In this document: piece by piece, positions 38,071 to 47,196 of the stretch
How the letters are laid out: every line of letters starts with the position of its first letter
Numbering within the stretch: the first letter of the stretch is position 1
NCBI GenBank assembly: GCA_965237595.1
Contig: CBDEFY010000007.1
Coordinates: 1 to 64,000, forward strand
Length of the DNA stretch: 64,000 nucleotides
Reading direction: 5' to 3'
From: UBA9611 sp965237595
Lineage (GTDB): Bacteria; Chloroflexota; Dehalococcoidia; Lucifugimonadales; UBA3495
Notes under the pieces: generated by a model
What the model was told of the DNA's origin: nothing
Database searches by the model: none
Seen by the model: only the letters and a program-made list of their open reading frames with translations
Position numbers and translations under genes: made by a program

Positions 38071-38272
38071 TCAGGGAGCGGGCTAACCCGGAGGCGTCTT
38101 CCCGCCGGACCGAAAACGGGCCTCAACTTCCTCATAGCCGTCTCTCACAAGGAGTACTGGCACGGCGGCGACCCCCAACCGGTACCGGATCAACCTGCTG
38201 CGGGGCTACGACCAGAGCGAGATAAGAGGGCGGATCGAGGACCTGATCTCTCGGCCCCTGCCCCACGGCTAG
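38071..38272 (+). pseudogene. Unrecognised coding remnant
   Basis: The text TGLNFLIAVSHKEYWHGGD reads well in one frame, and after a one-base change YRINLLRGYDQSEIRGRIED to LISRPLPHG and a stop at 38272 reads well in another. It looks like the 3' end of a decayed gene. I do not recognise the family. Confidence 0.35.
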
Positions 38273-39860
38273 TGGGATTCGAAAACCTCTTGGAACTCGG
38301 CAATCTTGGCCAATAGCGCTAGCTTCTCTCTGGGCGTGGGATTCCGCGGGTCCTTGGCTTTGGGGAAACGGCCAAGCTTTAGCATGGTGGCCATCAACAG
38401 CAAACGGGCCTTGTTGGCGTCAAGATTGCTGCCGGCGATGCTCAGATCGTGCATGAATCCAGGCACTCTTCCGCCGGGGTCGGAGCGGCCCACGCGCACC
38501 ACCGGCAGTCCGCTATAGGCGGCTATGGCGAGGGCCGCCATCTGTGAGGTGGAGCCCAGACCATAGGGCGAAGTGCCCTCGAGGACCAAGCCGTGGAGCC
38601 TCGGCGAGTTCCCATCCGGGCGCATTTGGTCGGCCAATGCTTGTTGACCCGCGCCAGGATATCCACCTCCTGATTGGGATCCAGGCTGTCGTTCTCGCCC
38701 ATATATGCACCGTACTTGACGATGTTGACGCGAGGGATTGCACTGGGCAACAGGCCGCCATGGGAATCCTTGACCCTGATACCGATGGGAGTCGAATCCC
38801 CAGCGGCGTCTATGAATTGCGCCTCAGCAGGCAAACGAGCCAGATTTACGTCCGACGTCGATGTATGTTTGTAGTTGGGCCGGTACCAAATGGTCACCGG
38901 AGGACCGACTGTCCCCAGGATCCCACCGTGACCGCCGGTTGCCTTGTAGTTGCCGGGCCGGTCATCTGCTTTTTTGAATTCCCGGGCCGCGTAGATCCGT
39001 TCATCCTGAACGCCGACCGCTCCCAGTCCCCCGACTTGACCGGACAGAATCACGTCCACCGCATCCACAATATTGCGGTCACCGTCGTTGGCCAACTGGC
39101 CATGAGTGCGCTGAGAAGCGCAGGCGGTGAGGGGGAGCTGGGTGTCAATCAACAGACTGAGCCAGTAGGTGGTCTCCTCAACCGTCGGGCTTCCCTCCAG
39201 CCAGATTGCCCCGGCGAAATCGCCCTCGTCCAACGTCCGCTGGACCGTGTTGGTGACCCTGGCTCGGTCGGAGTAACGGGGCCGGCGGCTGATGGGAAAG
39301 GGCTGGTATGGAAAGTAGTCCTCTCCAGCCTTTTCACCTTGGCCCATATATCCCGCGGGAGGAAGAGCTCTGATGAACTCGTAATCCGCTTTCCGGTCCA
39401 GGCCGCTGCCCTCCCCGTGTTCGTCACGGCCGGAAATGGTCCGGTCAATGTCCGCGAATACCCGGGAAGCGTCGGGGTAGAAAGACTGCCGCCCTCCGTA
39501 ATGTATGGCCGAGTTGGTCATATCCCCGTTTTCAAAGGGGGCTCCCGACCCTGATCCGTCTTGGCGCCTGGCTAAGTAGGGAAGGAGATACGGACCGTCT
39601 TCCGGGTGGAGTTCCACCTCGTAATAATCCTTACCGTCGTCCCAGTACACATCTTTGGCATCTTGCTACATGGGATGTGCGCTGAATTTTTTTTCCGAAC
39701 TGTGACCGGCTTGTAGAGCGATTGGGCCACCGGATGGTCGAACCGGCCGGGTAGAGTCTTCTCTCCTTATTGACCGGCCCTTGTTGCTGGTGACCAATGC
39801 GGGTGAGTTGGCAATGGTTGAAGTCGGTCCGGAGAATACGGCAATCTTCGGCCTAGCCAT
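38269..39860 (-). pseudogene. Asparaginase-like protein, nonsense codon and frameshift
   Basis: The start MARPKIAVFSGPTSTIANSP resembles the first strand of L-asparaginase-like proteins. An in-frame TAG (39666-39668) interrupts SAHPM/QDAKDVYWDDG. The middle has AIWLEGSPTVEETTYWLSLL and RTHGQLANDGDRNIVDAV, aligning with the asparaginase THGTDTLEETAY and LSADGPLN segments; the last part (LHGLVLEGTSPYGLG) is in another frame after a shift between about 38525 and 38637. The usual Thr-Asp-Thr triad region reads SPT here, so even the intact ancestor may not have been a standard asparaginase. Confidence 0.65.
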
Positions 39861-39917
39861 GGCAGCCCTCTCAATTTTGATTGTGATTGATTTACCGGGC
39901 GCGGGCCCGGCTTCCGG

Positions 39918-41369
39918 CTAGACCGCGGGCCGTTGCAGTACGCTCTGGTCTACCTTGCGGAGAATCAGTTGCCCGTCGTCGGGGCCGCCAAGCAATTGAC
40001 CGTTCTCCACCATAACTTTGCCCCGCAGAATCACAGTTGAGGGCCAGCCCTCGATCTCCCAGCCCTCCCAAGGGCTGTAATCGCGGACGTGCAGGTCCGA
40101 CATTGCCAGGGTCTTCTTGACCGTGGGGTCGATGATGGCGAAGTCGGCGTCGCTGCCCACGGCGATGGCGCCCTTGCGCGGATACAAGCCCAATATCTTG
40201 GCCGCATTGGTGGATGTGACATCAGCGAAGCGCTCAAGGGACATGCCGCGCTTGACCACGGCTTCGGTGTAGTTGACGCCCATCCGGATCTCGATGCCCA
40301 CGTTGCCGCCCCGAATGTCGAGGACGTTTGTGCCGGCAATCTTGTCCAGGTAGGTGGTGAAGCTGCTGTCGGTGGCGGTGAACGACAGATCGCTCTTCAT
40401 GATGCCGTCCCACAGGCTGTGACGGTCCTCCTCGAACTTCAGGGACGGGTAGGTATGGTACTTCATGCCGTCGGATTCCTTGTACCGCTCGGCCCCGAAA
40501 GAGAGGGCCAAGGTTAGCACTTCTCCGTACACCGGCTGCCCGTTGCTCCGAGCCTCGGCGATGACATCCAGGCCGTCCTTGGCTGTGACGTGGACAAAAT
40601 ACACCCCCGTGCCCGCCCGCTCGGCCATGCGGACCACGTTGCGAAAGGCAAAGTCCTCCACGTCCTTGGAATGAATCAGGTGCACGTTGTGCCAGTCCCA
40701 GATGCCCCGCTCCTGGGCCATCAGGTAGTTGTACATCACCAGTTCGTCGTCCTCGCCATGGACTGCCAGCACGCCTCCGTGGCGGGTGATCTGCTGCATC
40801 AGGTCGTAGAGGCGGCCGTTGTCTATCCGGCCGAGGGGCGTGAGGCTCGTACCCGAGGCGCCGGGGGGACGGATATTGGTGGTGAATATCTTTACGCTGG
40901 GAAACCCCGCCGCAACCAGCTCACCGAACCGGGCGATGGAGTCCGGAGTGTTGGAATTGCGGTAGATGCAGTGGGTGGTGTAGTCGGTGTAGCCATTGCC
41001 TTGCCACACCGAAATGAAGTCTTGAATACCGGCGGCCAAGTCGCCTTCGTTGGGCACTGGCGCGAAGTCGACCACCGTGGTGGTCCCGCCCCAGATGGCG
41101 CCCAGGGAGTGGACCGCCGGTCCGGCATTGGGCGTGCCGGGCACTGATTCCCGGGCACCGGGCTGCACGTTGGCGGCGGCATGGGCGTGGGCCTCGATCC
41201 CGCCGGGAACCACAATCTTGCCGGCGGCGTCAATCAACCTGACGCCCTCGGCAGACAGGACTCCGGGCATGGCGACGGCGGCAATCTTCTCGCCGTCCAG
41301 GCCTATGTCCCAGTCGCCTACCCCACCAGGCGTGACTACTGTTCCGCCTCTGATCATCGTGTCAATCAT
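39918..41369 (-). CDS. Cyclic amidohydrolase (dihydropyrimidinase/hydantoinase-like)
   Basis: The 483-residue TIM-barrel amidohydrolase has the N-terminal beta-sandwich strand MIDTMIRGGTVVTPGGV, the metal motif GGIEAHAHA (in place of the common D.H.H), the Lys that is normally carbamylated in FPSVKIFTTN, His ligands in LAVHGEDDE and YFVHVTAKDGL, an Asp in FTATDSSF, and the C-terminal KGAIAVGSDADFAIIDP. It should hydrolyse a cyclic amide such as a hydantoin or dihydropyrimidine with two metals. The ATG at 41369 follows GAGGAGC; homology starts there. It is single and unbroken between two broken genes. Confidence 0.85.
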   Translation of the reverse strand: MIDTMIRGGTVVTPGGVGDWDIGLDGEKIAAVAMPGVLSAEGVRLIDAAGKIVVPGGIEAHAHAAANVQPGARESVPGTPNAGPAVHSLGAIWGGTTTVVDFAPVPNEGDLAAGIQDFISVWQGNGYTDYTTHCIYRNSNTPDSIARFGELVAAGFPSVKIFTTNIRPPGASGTSLTPLGRIDNGRLYDLMQQITRHGGVLAVHGEDDELVMYNYLMAQERGIWDWHNVHLIHSKDVEDFAFRNVVRMAERAGTGVYFVHVTAKDGLDVIAEARSNGQPVYGEVLTLALSFGAERYKESDGMKYHTYPSLKFEEDRHSLWDGIMKSDLSFTATDSSFTTYLDKIAGTNVLDIRGGNVGIEIRMGVNYTEAVVKRGMSLERFADVTSTNAAKILGLYPRKGAIAVGSDADFAIIDPTVKKTLAMSDLHVRDYSPWEGWEIEGWPSTVILRGKVMVENGQLLGGPDDGQLILRKVDQSVLQRPAV

Positions 41370-41408
41370 GGCGCTGCTCCTCAATTGGCCGTGAAGAATG
41401 GTGTTTAG

Positions 41409-41447
41409 CCCTGCGTTATGTCCCTGCGTTATGTCCCTGCGTTATGT
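41409..41447. repeat. Tandem repeat, three perfect 13-bp units
   Basis: The unit CCCTGCGTTATGT occurs three times without mismatch, 40 bp upstream of the amidohydrolase start. It could be a regulatory repeat or a slippage product. Confidence 0.9.
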
Positions 41448-41623
41448 CATGGAGAGCCGCAGACGGGGACATTCTAGCACTGGACTGCCGGTTGACCAAC
41501 GGGTTACACGCTCATCATGCCCAGCATGTCGGCACTGCGGCATCCTTTGGGCAAACATAGAGTGATAAGAGTATAATCTCGCGCATTACCCGCCCAATGA
41601 AACCAAAACACCGGAGGACAGCA

Positions 41624-42045
41624 ATGGGAGCCGTAACTGTCAATGCGCCAGTGGAAAAGGTTTTCGAGGCCATCTGCGACCTGACCCGCCACGCCAAATG
41701 GGCTGCTCACGATATCGTGATTACCGCGGACCAAGAAGGACTTCCTGCGGTGGGCCACACCCATTCATCGGCTAAAGGGGGCGGGAATCCAGACCGGGTT
41801 ACCATTACCAGTATGACCCCCAACGAGGGTTTGGGTTTCCACATAGTAATGCCCAACAAATGGGAGCTGGACTGGCAGATGACCGTCACACCGGACGGTG
41901 ACGGGACCAGAGTTGAGCGCAAAGGCCGCGTCACCAAGATTCCTATGTACCTCTTGCCCATGAAGCTGATTTTCCCTTGGTGGCTTCCATGGACAATAGC
42001 AAGATGGCCAAGAAAATGAAGGCGGACTTGGAGAGCTCCAGCTAG
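41624..42045 (+). pseudogene. SRPBCC (START-like) family protein, frameshifted at the end
   Basis: The product MGAVTVNAPVEKVFEAICDL, TRHAKWAAHD, ending KIPMYLLPMKLIF then LVASMDNSKMAKKMKADLES in the next frame, is a polyketide-cyclase-like SRPBCC protein of about 140 residues with a hydrophobic ligand pocket. GGAGGAC precedes the ATG at 41624. One base is missing near 41978 (TTCCCTTGG). Only the last 20 residues are affected, so partial function is possible, and sequence error is plausible. It converges with dnaE2, 11 bp away. Confidence 0.65.
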
Positions 42046-42055
42046 CCGGTCACCC

Positions 42056-45000
42056 CTACTGCCAGCTTTTGGCCTTGGGGAGGTGGTCCATGGTGGGCAT
42101 GGGTTCAACATGCTGGGCCACTATGTTCATGGTGCCATCCCGCCGGGAGACCTGGCCGCGGATGACCAGCAGCGGCTCCCTGATGACCTGCCGGTACTTG
42201 GCGAATTCGTTGGGCCACACCACCAATGGGATGTGGCCGAATTCGTCCTCCAGCGTGAGGAAGACCGCCTTGGCCAGGGGACGTTGGCGGCGTATCACCA
42301 GCCCGGCCACGGTGACGATCTCGCCGTCGGCCTTGGCGTCTAAGTCGCGGCTGGATAAGATCCCCGGCCGCAGGTGGGGCCGGACCATGGCCATCAGGTG
42401 GCCCTCCGGGTAAAGCCCCAGTGTGCGGTATTCCTCGCCCATGGTCTCCCACTGGCTCTGCTCGGGCAGTTCCGCCATGTCCTGTTCCACGGGCAGGGGC
42501 AGGGGCTGCTGAGTGTTGATGGGCCTATAGCGCAGGCCCACCTCCCACAGCGCCTGCCGGCGGCCTGTCGTTCCTGGCATCCCTGGCGTTAATGAATCAA
42601 AGGCCCCGGCGGTCACCAAGTTCTCGATGGCCTCCCGCTGCAGCCCGGTGCGCTCCATGGCATCGGCCAGGCCCTTGAATAGCCCTCCCTGGTCCCTGGC
42701 CGCCACCGCCTGGGACGCCGCGGCGTCTCCCATGCCGCGGACGTAGCGCAGTCCCAGCAGGAGGCACTCATCTTTGATGGTGCATTTCTCCCGGCTGTGG
42801 TTGATGTCGGGGTTCAACACGGTGATTCCGTGGCGTTTGGCGTCCTCTTTCAGAGTCTCGGTGTTGTAGAAACCCATGGGCTGCTGGTTGAAGATGGCGA
42901 CGAAGAACTCCAGGGGGTAGTAATACTTGAGCCAGGCCATGTGGTAGGCGGTTGCGCCAAAGGCAAAGGCGTGGGACTCGGGAAACATGTAGTGGCCGTT
43001 GAACTTCTTGAAGATTTTTTCGGCGGCATCCTCGGGAACCCCCAACTCGGCGGCCCCGTCCCGGAACTTCTCCCAGTAGCGGCGGATCAGGGCCTCGCTG
43101 TTGCGCCGTCCGAAGGCCCGGCGCAGTTGGTCGGCCTCCAGAGACGTGAAGCCGGCCACGTCCATGGCCACTTGGTTCACTTGGTCTTGGAACAAGATGA
43201 TTCCCAGAGTCCGCTCCAAGGCCCTTTTTTCCAGGGGGTGGTCGTAGTCCCAGGGGACGCCTTCGGAACGGCGTTGGATGAACTGGGTAACGCCGTCGTT
43301 CACGCCTACGCCGGGCCGCACGGCGCCCACCTCGTAGGCCATGTCGGTCAGATTCCAGGGTTTGATGCGGGGCACGGTCTGCATCTGGGCGGCGGACTCC
43401 ACCTGGAAGACGCCGATGGTGTCGGCTCGGTGCATGGTTTCATAGACGGCCTTGTCGTCGAAGTCGATGCGGCTCAGGTCGATGTAATTGCCCTCCCGTT
43501 CTTCGATAAGCAGCAGGCAGTCCTGCATCTGAGAGAGGGCGCCCAGGGCCAGAAAGTCAATCTTCACGAACCCGGCTTGGTCGATGCTGTCTTTGTCCCA
43601 ATGGCAGATGTAGCGGTCAGCGATGGCCGCCTGCTGCACCGGCACGGTGTCGATGAGGGGAGACGAGCTGATAATCATGCCGCCGGGGTGTTGGGCCAGG
43701 TATTTAGGGAAACCGTCTAGCTGGGCCGCCATCTCGATGAGGTTGCGCCAGCCGGGAGCGTCCACTTTGTCCCGGTACTCGGGCAGTTGGAGCATCTCCA
43801 GTTCCAGTTCCTTGGCGTCGTGGGAGTCGACCCGTTTGGCCAGCTTATCCACACCCTGGGCGGGCAGGCCTAGGGCCTTGCCCAAGTCTCGAATCGCGCC
43901 CTTCATCTGGTAGGTACTAATCATGCCGGTTAGAGCGGCTCGGTCCCAGCCCCACTTTCGGTGCACCCGAACAATTAGTTCTTCCCGGATGTTGCGGGGA
44001 AAGTCCAAGTCGATGTCGGGCACCGAGCCCAGGTCGTCGGACAGGAACCGGTCCAGGGACAGATTGTATTCCAGGGGGTCAATGTGGGAGAGACCAATCA
44101 GGTATCCCACCAGCATGGCCACCGACGAGCCCCGGCCCCGTCCCGGCGGACGTTCTTCCAAGGGTATCTCGGCGTCGCTCAGGCCGAGATCAATCATGAT
44201 TTGGCGGGCCATCTGGATAATCTCGTAATAAATCAGGAAGAATCCCGCCAGGTTGTGTTTCCCAATCAGCCGGAACTCCTCTTCCAGGCGGTCTTTGATT
44301 TTTTTATTAATGCTGCCGTAGCGGCGCTCGGCAGCCTGGCGGCACAGGTCTTCAAAGTGGCTCTGGGGGGTGGCGCCGTCGGGGACCGGGTAGTCCGGGA
44401 ACCTGTAAGCCAGGTCCTTGGTCAGATCGAAGGAACAGCGCTCGGCGATGCGAAGGGTATTCTGTATGGCCTCGGGGCATTCGGCGAACAGGGCGGCCAT
44501 CTCGATCGGGGATTTGAGGTAGAACTGGTTGTTGGCCCGGCGTTCTTTGTGGGTCTCCTCCAGGCTGCGGTTGTGCTTGATGGAGACCAGGGCGTCCTGT
44601 AGCCGGTGTCGTTCCGGCACGTGGTAGTGGACGTTGTTGGTGGCCACCGTGCCAACCCCCAGCTTGCGGGCCAGGTCGATGAGCCGCTGGTTGCGGTTGG
44701 TGTCTCCCTGCACCAGGTTCTGCTGTAGTTCCACGAAGACGTTGTCCGTGCCAAACCAGTCCAGGTACTGCCGCAGTTGGGTCTCGGCCTCGGCGTGGCG
44801 GCCCTCCGTCAAGAGGCTGGGCACCCGGCCGGTACGGCAGCCGGTCAGCAGGACCAAGCCTCGGACGCAGTCCGGCAGGTACTTCAGGTCCAGGGCCGGG
44901 TTTCGGCGGTCACTGGAGATGTAGGAGTAGGAGATGAGGTTGGAAAGCTGACTGTAGCCCTCCTGGTTCTCGGCCAGGAAGGTCAGGTGGGAGCTATCCT

Positions 45001-45214
45001 TCCCGTCTTTAATAGTCAACTCGGCGCCGGTGATGGACTGGATGTCCAATGTCTTGGCCACCTGCGCGAAGTGCATCGCACCGCACAGGTTGTCATGGTC
45101 GGTCAGGGCCAACGCCCGGTAGCCCAGATCACGGGCGCGCACCAGCAGGTCCTCCACGGAGGAGGCCCCCTCCTGGAAGGAGTAGTTACTGTGGCAGTGG
45201 AGTTCGGCGTACAT
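42056..45214 (-). CDS. dnaE2: Error-prone DNA polymerase III alpha subunit (DnaE2 type)
   Basis: The 1052-residue C-family polymerase starts with a PHP domain (MYAELHCHSNYSF; ALALTDHDN), then the palm with RPPGRGRGSSVAMLVGYLIG and the catalytic SVPDIDLDFPRNI (about residue 400), fingers with LGIILFQDQVNQVAMDVAGF, helix-hairpin-helix region near FDSLTPG, and an OB fold (VTVAGLVIRRQRPLAKAVF; WPNEFAKYR). It lacks the long C-terminal tau-binding part of replicative DnaE1. Length and the neighbouring imuB and DUF6504 genes identify it as the translesion type that works with ImuB and the beta clamp after DNA damage. The start has no good ribosome site because an inserted element lies immediately upstream. 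Confidence 0.92.
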   Translation of the reverse strand: MYAELHCHSNYSFQEGASSVEDLLVRARDLGYRALALTDHDNLCGAMHFAQVAKTLDIQSITGAELTIKDGKDSSHLTFLAENQEGYSQLSNLISYSYISSDRRNPALDLKYLPDCVRGLVLLTGCRTGRVPSLLTEGRHAEAETQLRQYLDWFGTDNVFVELQQNLVQGDTNRNQRLIDLARKLGVGTVATNNVHYHVPERHRLQDALVSIKHNRSLEETHKERRANNQFYLKSPIEMAALFAECPEAIQNTLRIAERCSFDLTKDLAYRFPDYPVPDGATPQSHFEDLCRQAAERRYGSINKKIKDRLEEEFRLIGKHNLAGFFLIYYEIIQMARQIMIDLGLSDAEIPLEERPPGRGRGSSVAMLVGYLIGLSHIDPLEYNLSLDRFLSDDLGSVPDIDLDFPRNIREELIVRVHRKWGWDRAALTGMISTYQMKGAIRDLGKALGLPAQGVDKLAKRVDSHDAKELELEMLQLPEYRDKVDAPGWRNLIEMAAQLDGFPKYLAQHPGGMIISSSPLIDTVPVQQAAIADRYICHWDKDSIDQAGFVKIDFLALGALSQMQDCLLLIEEREGNYIDLSRIDFDDKAVYETMHRADTIGVFQVESAAQMQTVPRIKPWNLTDMAYEVGAVRPGVGVNDGVTQFIQRRSEGVPWDYDHPLEKRALERTLGIILFQDQVNQVAMDVAGFTSLEADQLRRAFGRRNSEALIRRYWEKFRDGAAELGVPEDAAEKIFKKFNGHYMFPESHAFAFGATAYHMAWLKYYYPLEFFVAIFNQQPMGFYNTETLKEDAKRHGITVLNPDINHSREKCTIKDECLLLGLRYVRGMGDAAASQAVAARDQGGLFKGLADAMERTGLQREAIENLVTAGAFDSLTPGMPGTTGRRQALWEVGLRYRPINTQQPLPLPVEQDMAELPEQSQWETMGEEYRTLGLYPEGHLMAMVRPHLRPGILSSRDLDAKADGEIVTVAGLVIRRQRPLAKAVFLTLEDEFGHIPLVVWPNEFAKYRQVIREPLLVIRGQVSRRDGTMNIVAQHVEPMPTMDHLPKAKSWQ

Positions 45215-45220
45215 GGGTTA

Positions 45221-45667
45221 AAGCTGTCAGCTATCAGCGGTCAGCGGTCAGCTTTTTGGGTTGGCTTTTTTAGAGTTTGGATGAAGGATGTGAGCATTCT
45301 TTTTATTTCTGTGGTGTTGGTTGAGAGGTTTGTGTGTTCTTCTGTAGGTAGAAAACCTAGATCTCGGCTTAATAGCAGGTGGTATTCCAGTTCGCTTGCC
45401 GAACCCATGGCGATCTGGAGGAAACGGGCCAGTTCAGCATCACCATCTCGACCGCAGCCCTCCGCAATATTGGCTGGGATTGAAGCACTGGCACGTCGAA
45501 TCTGGCCCGTCAGCCCGTACAACTCATCTTTCGGGAACTCCCTTGTTGCCCGGTAAACCGAAAGAACCAACTGATGCCCCTTCTCCCACACCTTCAACTC
45601 TTTAAAATCTTTCATACAAACTCCTCCGCTTCATTGCTGACTGCTGACCGCTGATAGCTGACAGCTT
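45221..45667 (-). mobile_element. 447-bp inverted-repeat element carrying a four-helix-bundle gene
   Basis: The ends are perfect 25-bp inverted repeats (45221-45245 and 45643-45667, each opening AAGCTGTCAGCTATCAGCGG from outside), extendable to 32 bp with one mismatch. TTA flanks both ends (45218-45220 and 45668-45670), and the right copy is the TAA stop of the DUF6504 gene. Taking the element out leaves GGGGGG-TAA-CCC-ATG, so the DUF6504 stop would lie three bases before the dnaE2 start with a Shine-Dalgarno inside the stop region. The element is not a known IS type to me: it has no transposase. Confidence 0.8.
45241..45615 (-). CDS. Four-helix-bundle protein (S23 / 23S rRNA intervening-sequence protein family)
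   Basis: The 124-residue protein reads MKDFKELKVWEKGHQLVLSV, then GLTGQIRRASASIPANIAEG and FLQIAMGSASELEYHLLLS, the signature of the S23 four-helix-bundle family first seen in 23S rRNA intervening sequences; the family forms pentamers and its role is unknown. AGGAGTTTGT lies before the ATG. Its gene fills the inserted element at 45221-45667 and its 3' end runs into the inner part of the left inverted repeat. It thus came as cargo rather than as part of the mutasome. Confidence 0.88.
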   Translation of the reverse strand: MKDFKELKVWEKGHQLVLSVYRATREFPKDELYGLTGQIRRASASIPANIAEGCGRDGDAELARFLQIAMGSASELEYHLLLSRDLGFLPTEEHTNLSTNTTEIKRMLTSFIQTLKKPTQKADR

Positions 45668-46048
45668 TTACCCCCCTTTCTGCCAGTACCAATTCCCGTT
45701 TAATTGGTCCTGGAAGATGGTTAGGCGCCGGTCATTTTGAGTGGTTATTTGGTAGTAGCGGCGGGATATGGGACTCTCGCGCCACCATTCATCATCCACC
45801 TGCCATAGGTCGTTTATTGAGGCGACAGGCAGGCTCCGGCCTTTTAGGGCCGGGCGACGGGAACTGGCAGTGGGCGGCAAGGTGACGGCGACCGGTCTCT
45901 CGGCAACGTCCTCAGCAACCTCTATGGGGACCGGCAGGTTCAGAGAACGGAACTGGGTCCCCTGGTTTATGGCTTCAGGGGGGGCGGTCCCGGTTTTTAC
46001 GGATCGAAGGGGACCAGGGCTTGGCGTCTTTCTGGGATGCGCGACCAC
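45668..46048 (-). CDS. DUF6504-like protein of the ImuB-DnaE2 cassette
   Basis: The 126-residue product has a disordered Pro-rich N-terminus and a conserved C-terminal domain: INDLWQVDDEWWRESPISRR, YYQITTQNDRRLTIF, WYWQKGG. I recognise this as the DUF6504 type that accompanies or is fused to ImuB in actinobacteria and Chloroflexota. It starts (GTG) 52 bp inside imuB, so the two are coupled. Its role in the mutasome is not known. Its stop codon is part of the target duplication of the downstream element. Confidence 0.75.
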   Translation of the reverse strand: MVAHPRKTPSPGPLRSVKTGTAPPEAINQGTQFRSLNLPVPIEVAEDVAERPVAVTLPPTASSRRPALKGRSLPVASINDLWQVDDEWWRESPISRRYYQITTQNDRRLTIFQDQLNGNWYWQKGG

Positions 46049-47196
46049 GGCTCTATCTCCTTCATCTGGTAGATGGGTGGTTTGCCGCCCAACAGGGCTT
46101 CCAACTGACGCATCATCTCCTTAAGCTGCTCTCGTTTGCGGACATCGGAGAAGAGATTGGTCTGGATGCCCGACTCGCCGGTGAACCCGGTCAGGGTGAG
46201 CTTCATGTCCTCCAACGGTCCAGGCAGGGTCACACTGTCCAACCGGCTTTTCAGGGCGAACAGGGCCCTATCTTTGCTGCCCACCGCCTCTTTGAAGCCG
46301 AAGCGTTTTACCCAGGGCGGCAGCCGGTACACATGGCTTTCGATGGTGGCGGTGCGGACGTAGCGGCCGCCGATCTCCGGCCGGGCAAAGGCGCGGCCCA
46401 ACAGCGTGCCCAGGGCCGTCAAAATGGGACTCCAGGTGATGGTGGGCGAGGGGAAGGTCAGGGACTCTTCCACAGCCTGTTGCGGCCGGTGGGGCGTCAA
46501 TGGGCTGTTGTCCACTCCGCCGGCCAGCAGCCAGGCCCGCCGGCCCTCGGCCCCCAACTGGGCCTGGACCGCGCCCTCCGGAAGGGCCGACAGTTGGCCC
46601 AAGGTGTGGATGCCAAAGCGGTGCAGCCTGGTCTTATTGGCCCACGACAGAGGCAACAGGCCGATGGACAACCCGCCCAGAAAAGCCGCCATACCGGCTG
46701 AATCACGGGGCACCCTGGTGGCGCGTCCGCCCTGGGTGGTCACCGCGGCGACGTAGGCCGGGAATTTCCCCCCCGCCACGCCGACCCGGGGGTTGAACTC
46801 TGGAGGCGCCGCCTGGAGCAGGGTCGCAACGACCCGCGCCTCTCCCCCGTACATAAGCTCCAAGCCTTCCAAGCCCACGTAAGCGCAACCAAGCCCGTCC
46901 CTTTCCACCATTGGGCTCCGCAGTTCCAGGGCCCGGACCAGCTTGTCAAAGGTCCCGTTGTAGTAGGGGGCGTCGGCCTGCAGCAGGGACGCGTCTTTGC
47001 ACCGGGCCACGGCCTCGGCAAGGGGCATGCCGGCGCCCACGCCCCGGGCTTCCGCTGAGCTGTCCAGCACCAGGTCCTTGGAACCGTAACTCTCGGTGAT
47101 GATCAAGGGCTTTCCCCGCAACTGGGGATAGCGGCGCACCTCGGCTTTAACCGGGAGGTGGGTGACTAGCATGCAGGCTATGGAGCGGTCAATCAT
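45997..47196 (-). CDS. imuB: ImuB, catalytically dead Y-family polymerase homologue
   Basis: The 399-residue Y-family protein keeps the fold (RYPQLRGKPLIITESYGSKD; VLDSSAEARGVGAGMPLAEA; FGIHTLGQLSALPEGAVQAQ) but has SIACMLVTHLP where the first catalytic Asp should be and CAYVGLEGLELMYGG where the Asp-Glu pair should be, so it cannot polymerise. This is the hallmark of ImuB, the adaptor linking DnaE2 to the beta clamp. Near the C-terminus QTNLFSDVRKREQLKEMM may hold the clamp-binding motif. There is no ImuA (RecA-like) gene in the window. A LexA-like site lies upstream. Confidence 0.87.
   Translation of the reverse strand: MIDRSIACMLVTHLPVKAEVRRYPQLRGKPLIITESYGSKDLVLDSSAEARGVGAGMPLAEAVARCKDASLLQADAPYYNGTFDKLVRALELRSPMVERDGLGCAYVGLEGLELMYGGEARVVATLLQAAPPEFNPRVGVAGGKFPAYVAAVTTQGGRATRVPRDSAGMAAFLGGLSIGLLPLSWANKTRLHRFGIHTLGQLSALPEGAVQAQLGAEGRRAWLLAGGVDNSPLTPHRPQQAVEESLTFPSPTITWSPILTALGTLLGRAFARPEIGGRYVRTATIESHVYRLPPWVKRFGFKEAVGSKDRALFALKSRLDSVTLPGPLEDMKLTLTGFTGESGIQTNLFSDVRKREQLKEMMRQLEALLGGKPPIYQMKEIEPWSRIPERRQALVPFDP

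Noticed and set aside
38544..39554. 336-codon open frame on the plus strand
   Set aside because: It is antisense to the asparaginase-like gene, whose fragments have recognisable family sequence; this frame has none.
20336..39668. Recoding of TAG as an amino acid
   Set aside because: TAG is used as the normal stop of several intact genes here (for example 4452, 6469, 9495), so in-frame TAG codons are better seen as mutations.
42797..43720. 307-codon open frame on the plus strand
   Set aside because: It lies wholly antisense to the DnaE2 gene in GC-rich sequence; it has repetitive Val/Gly/His composition and no ribosome site.
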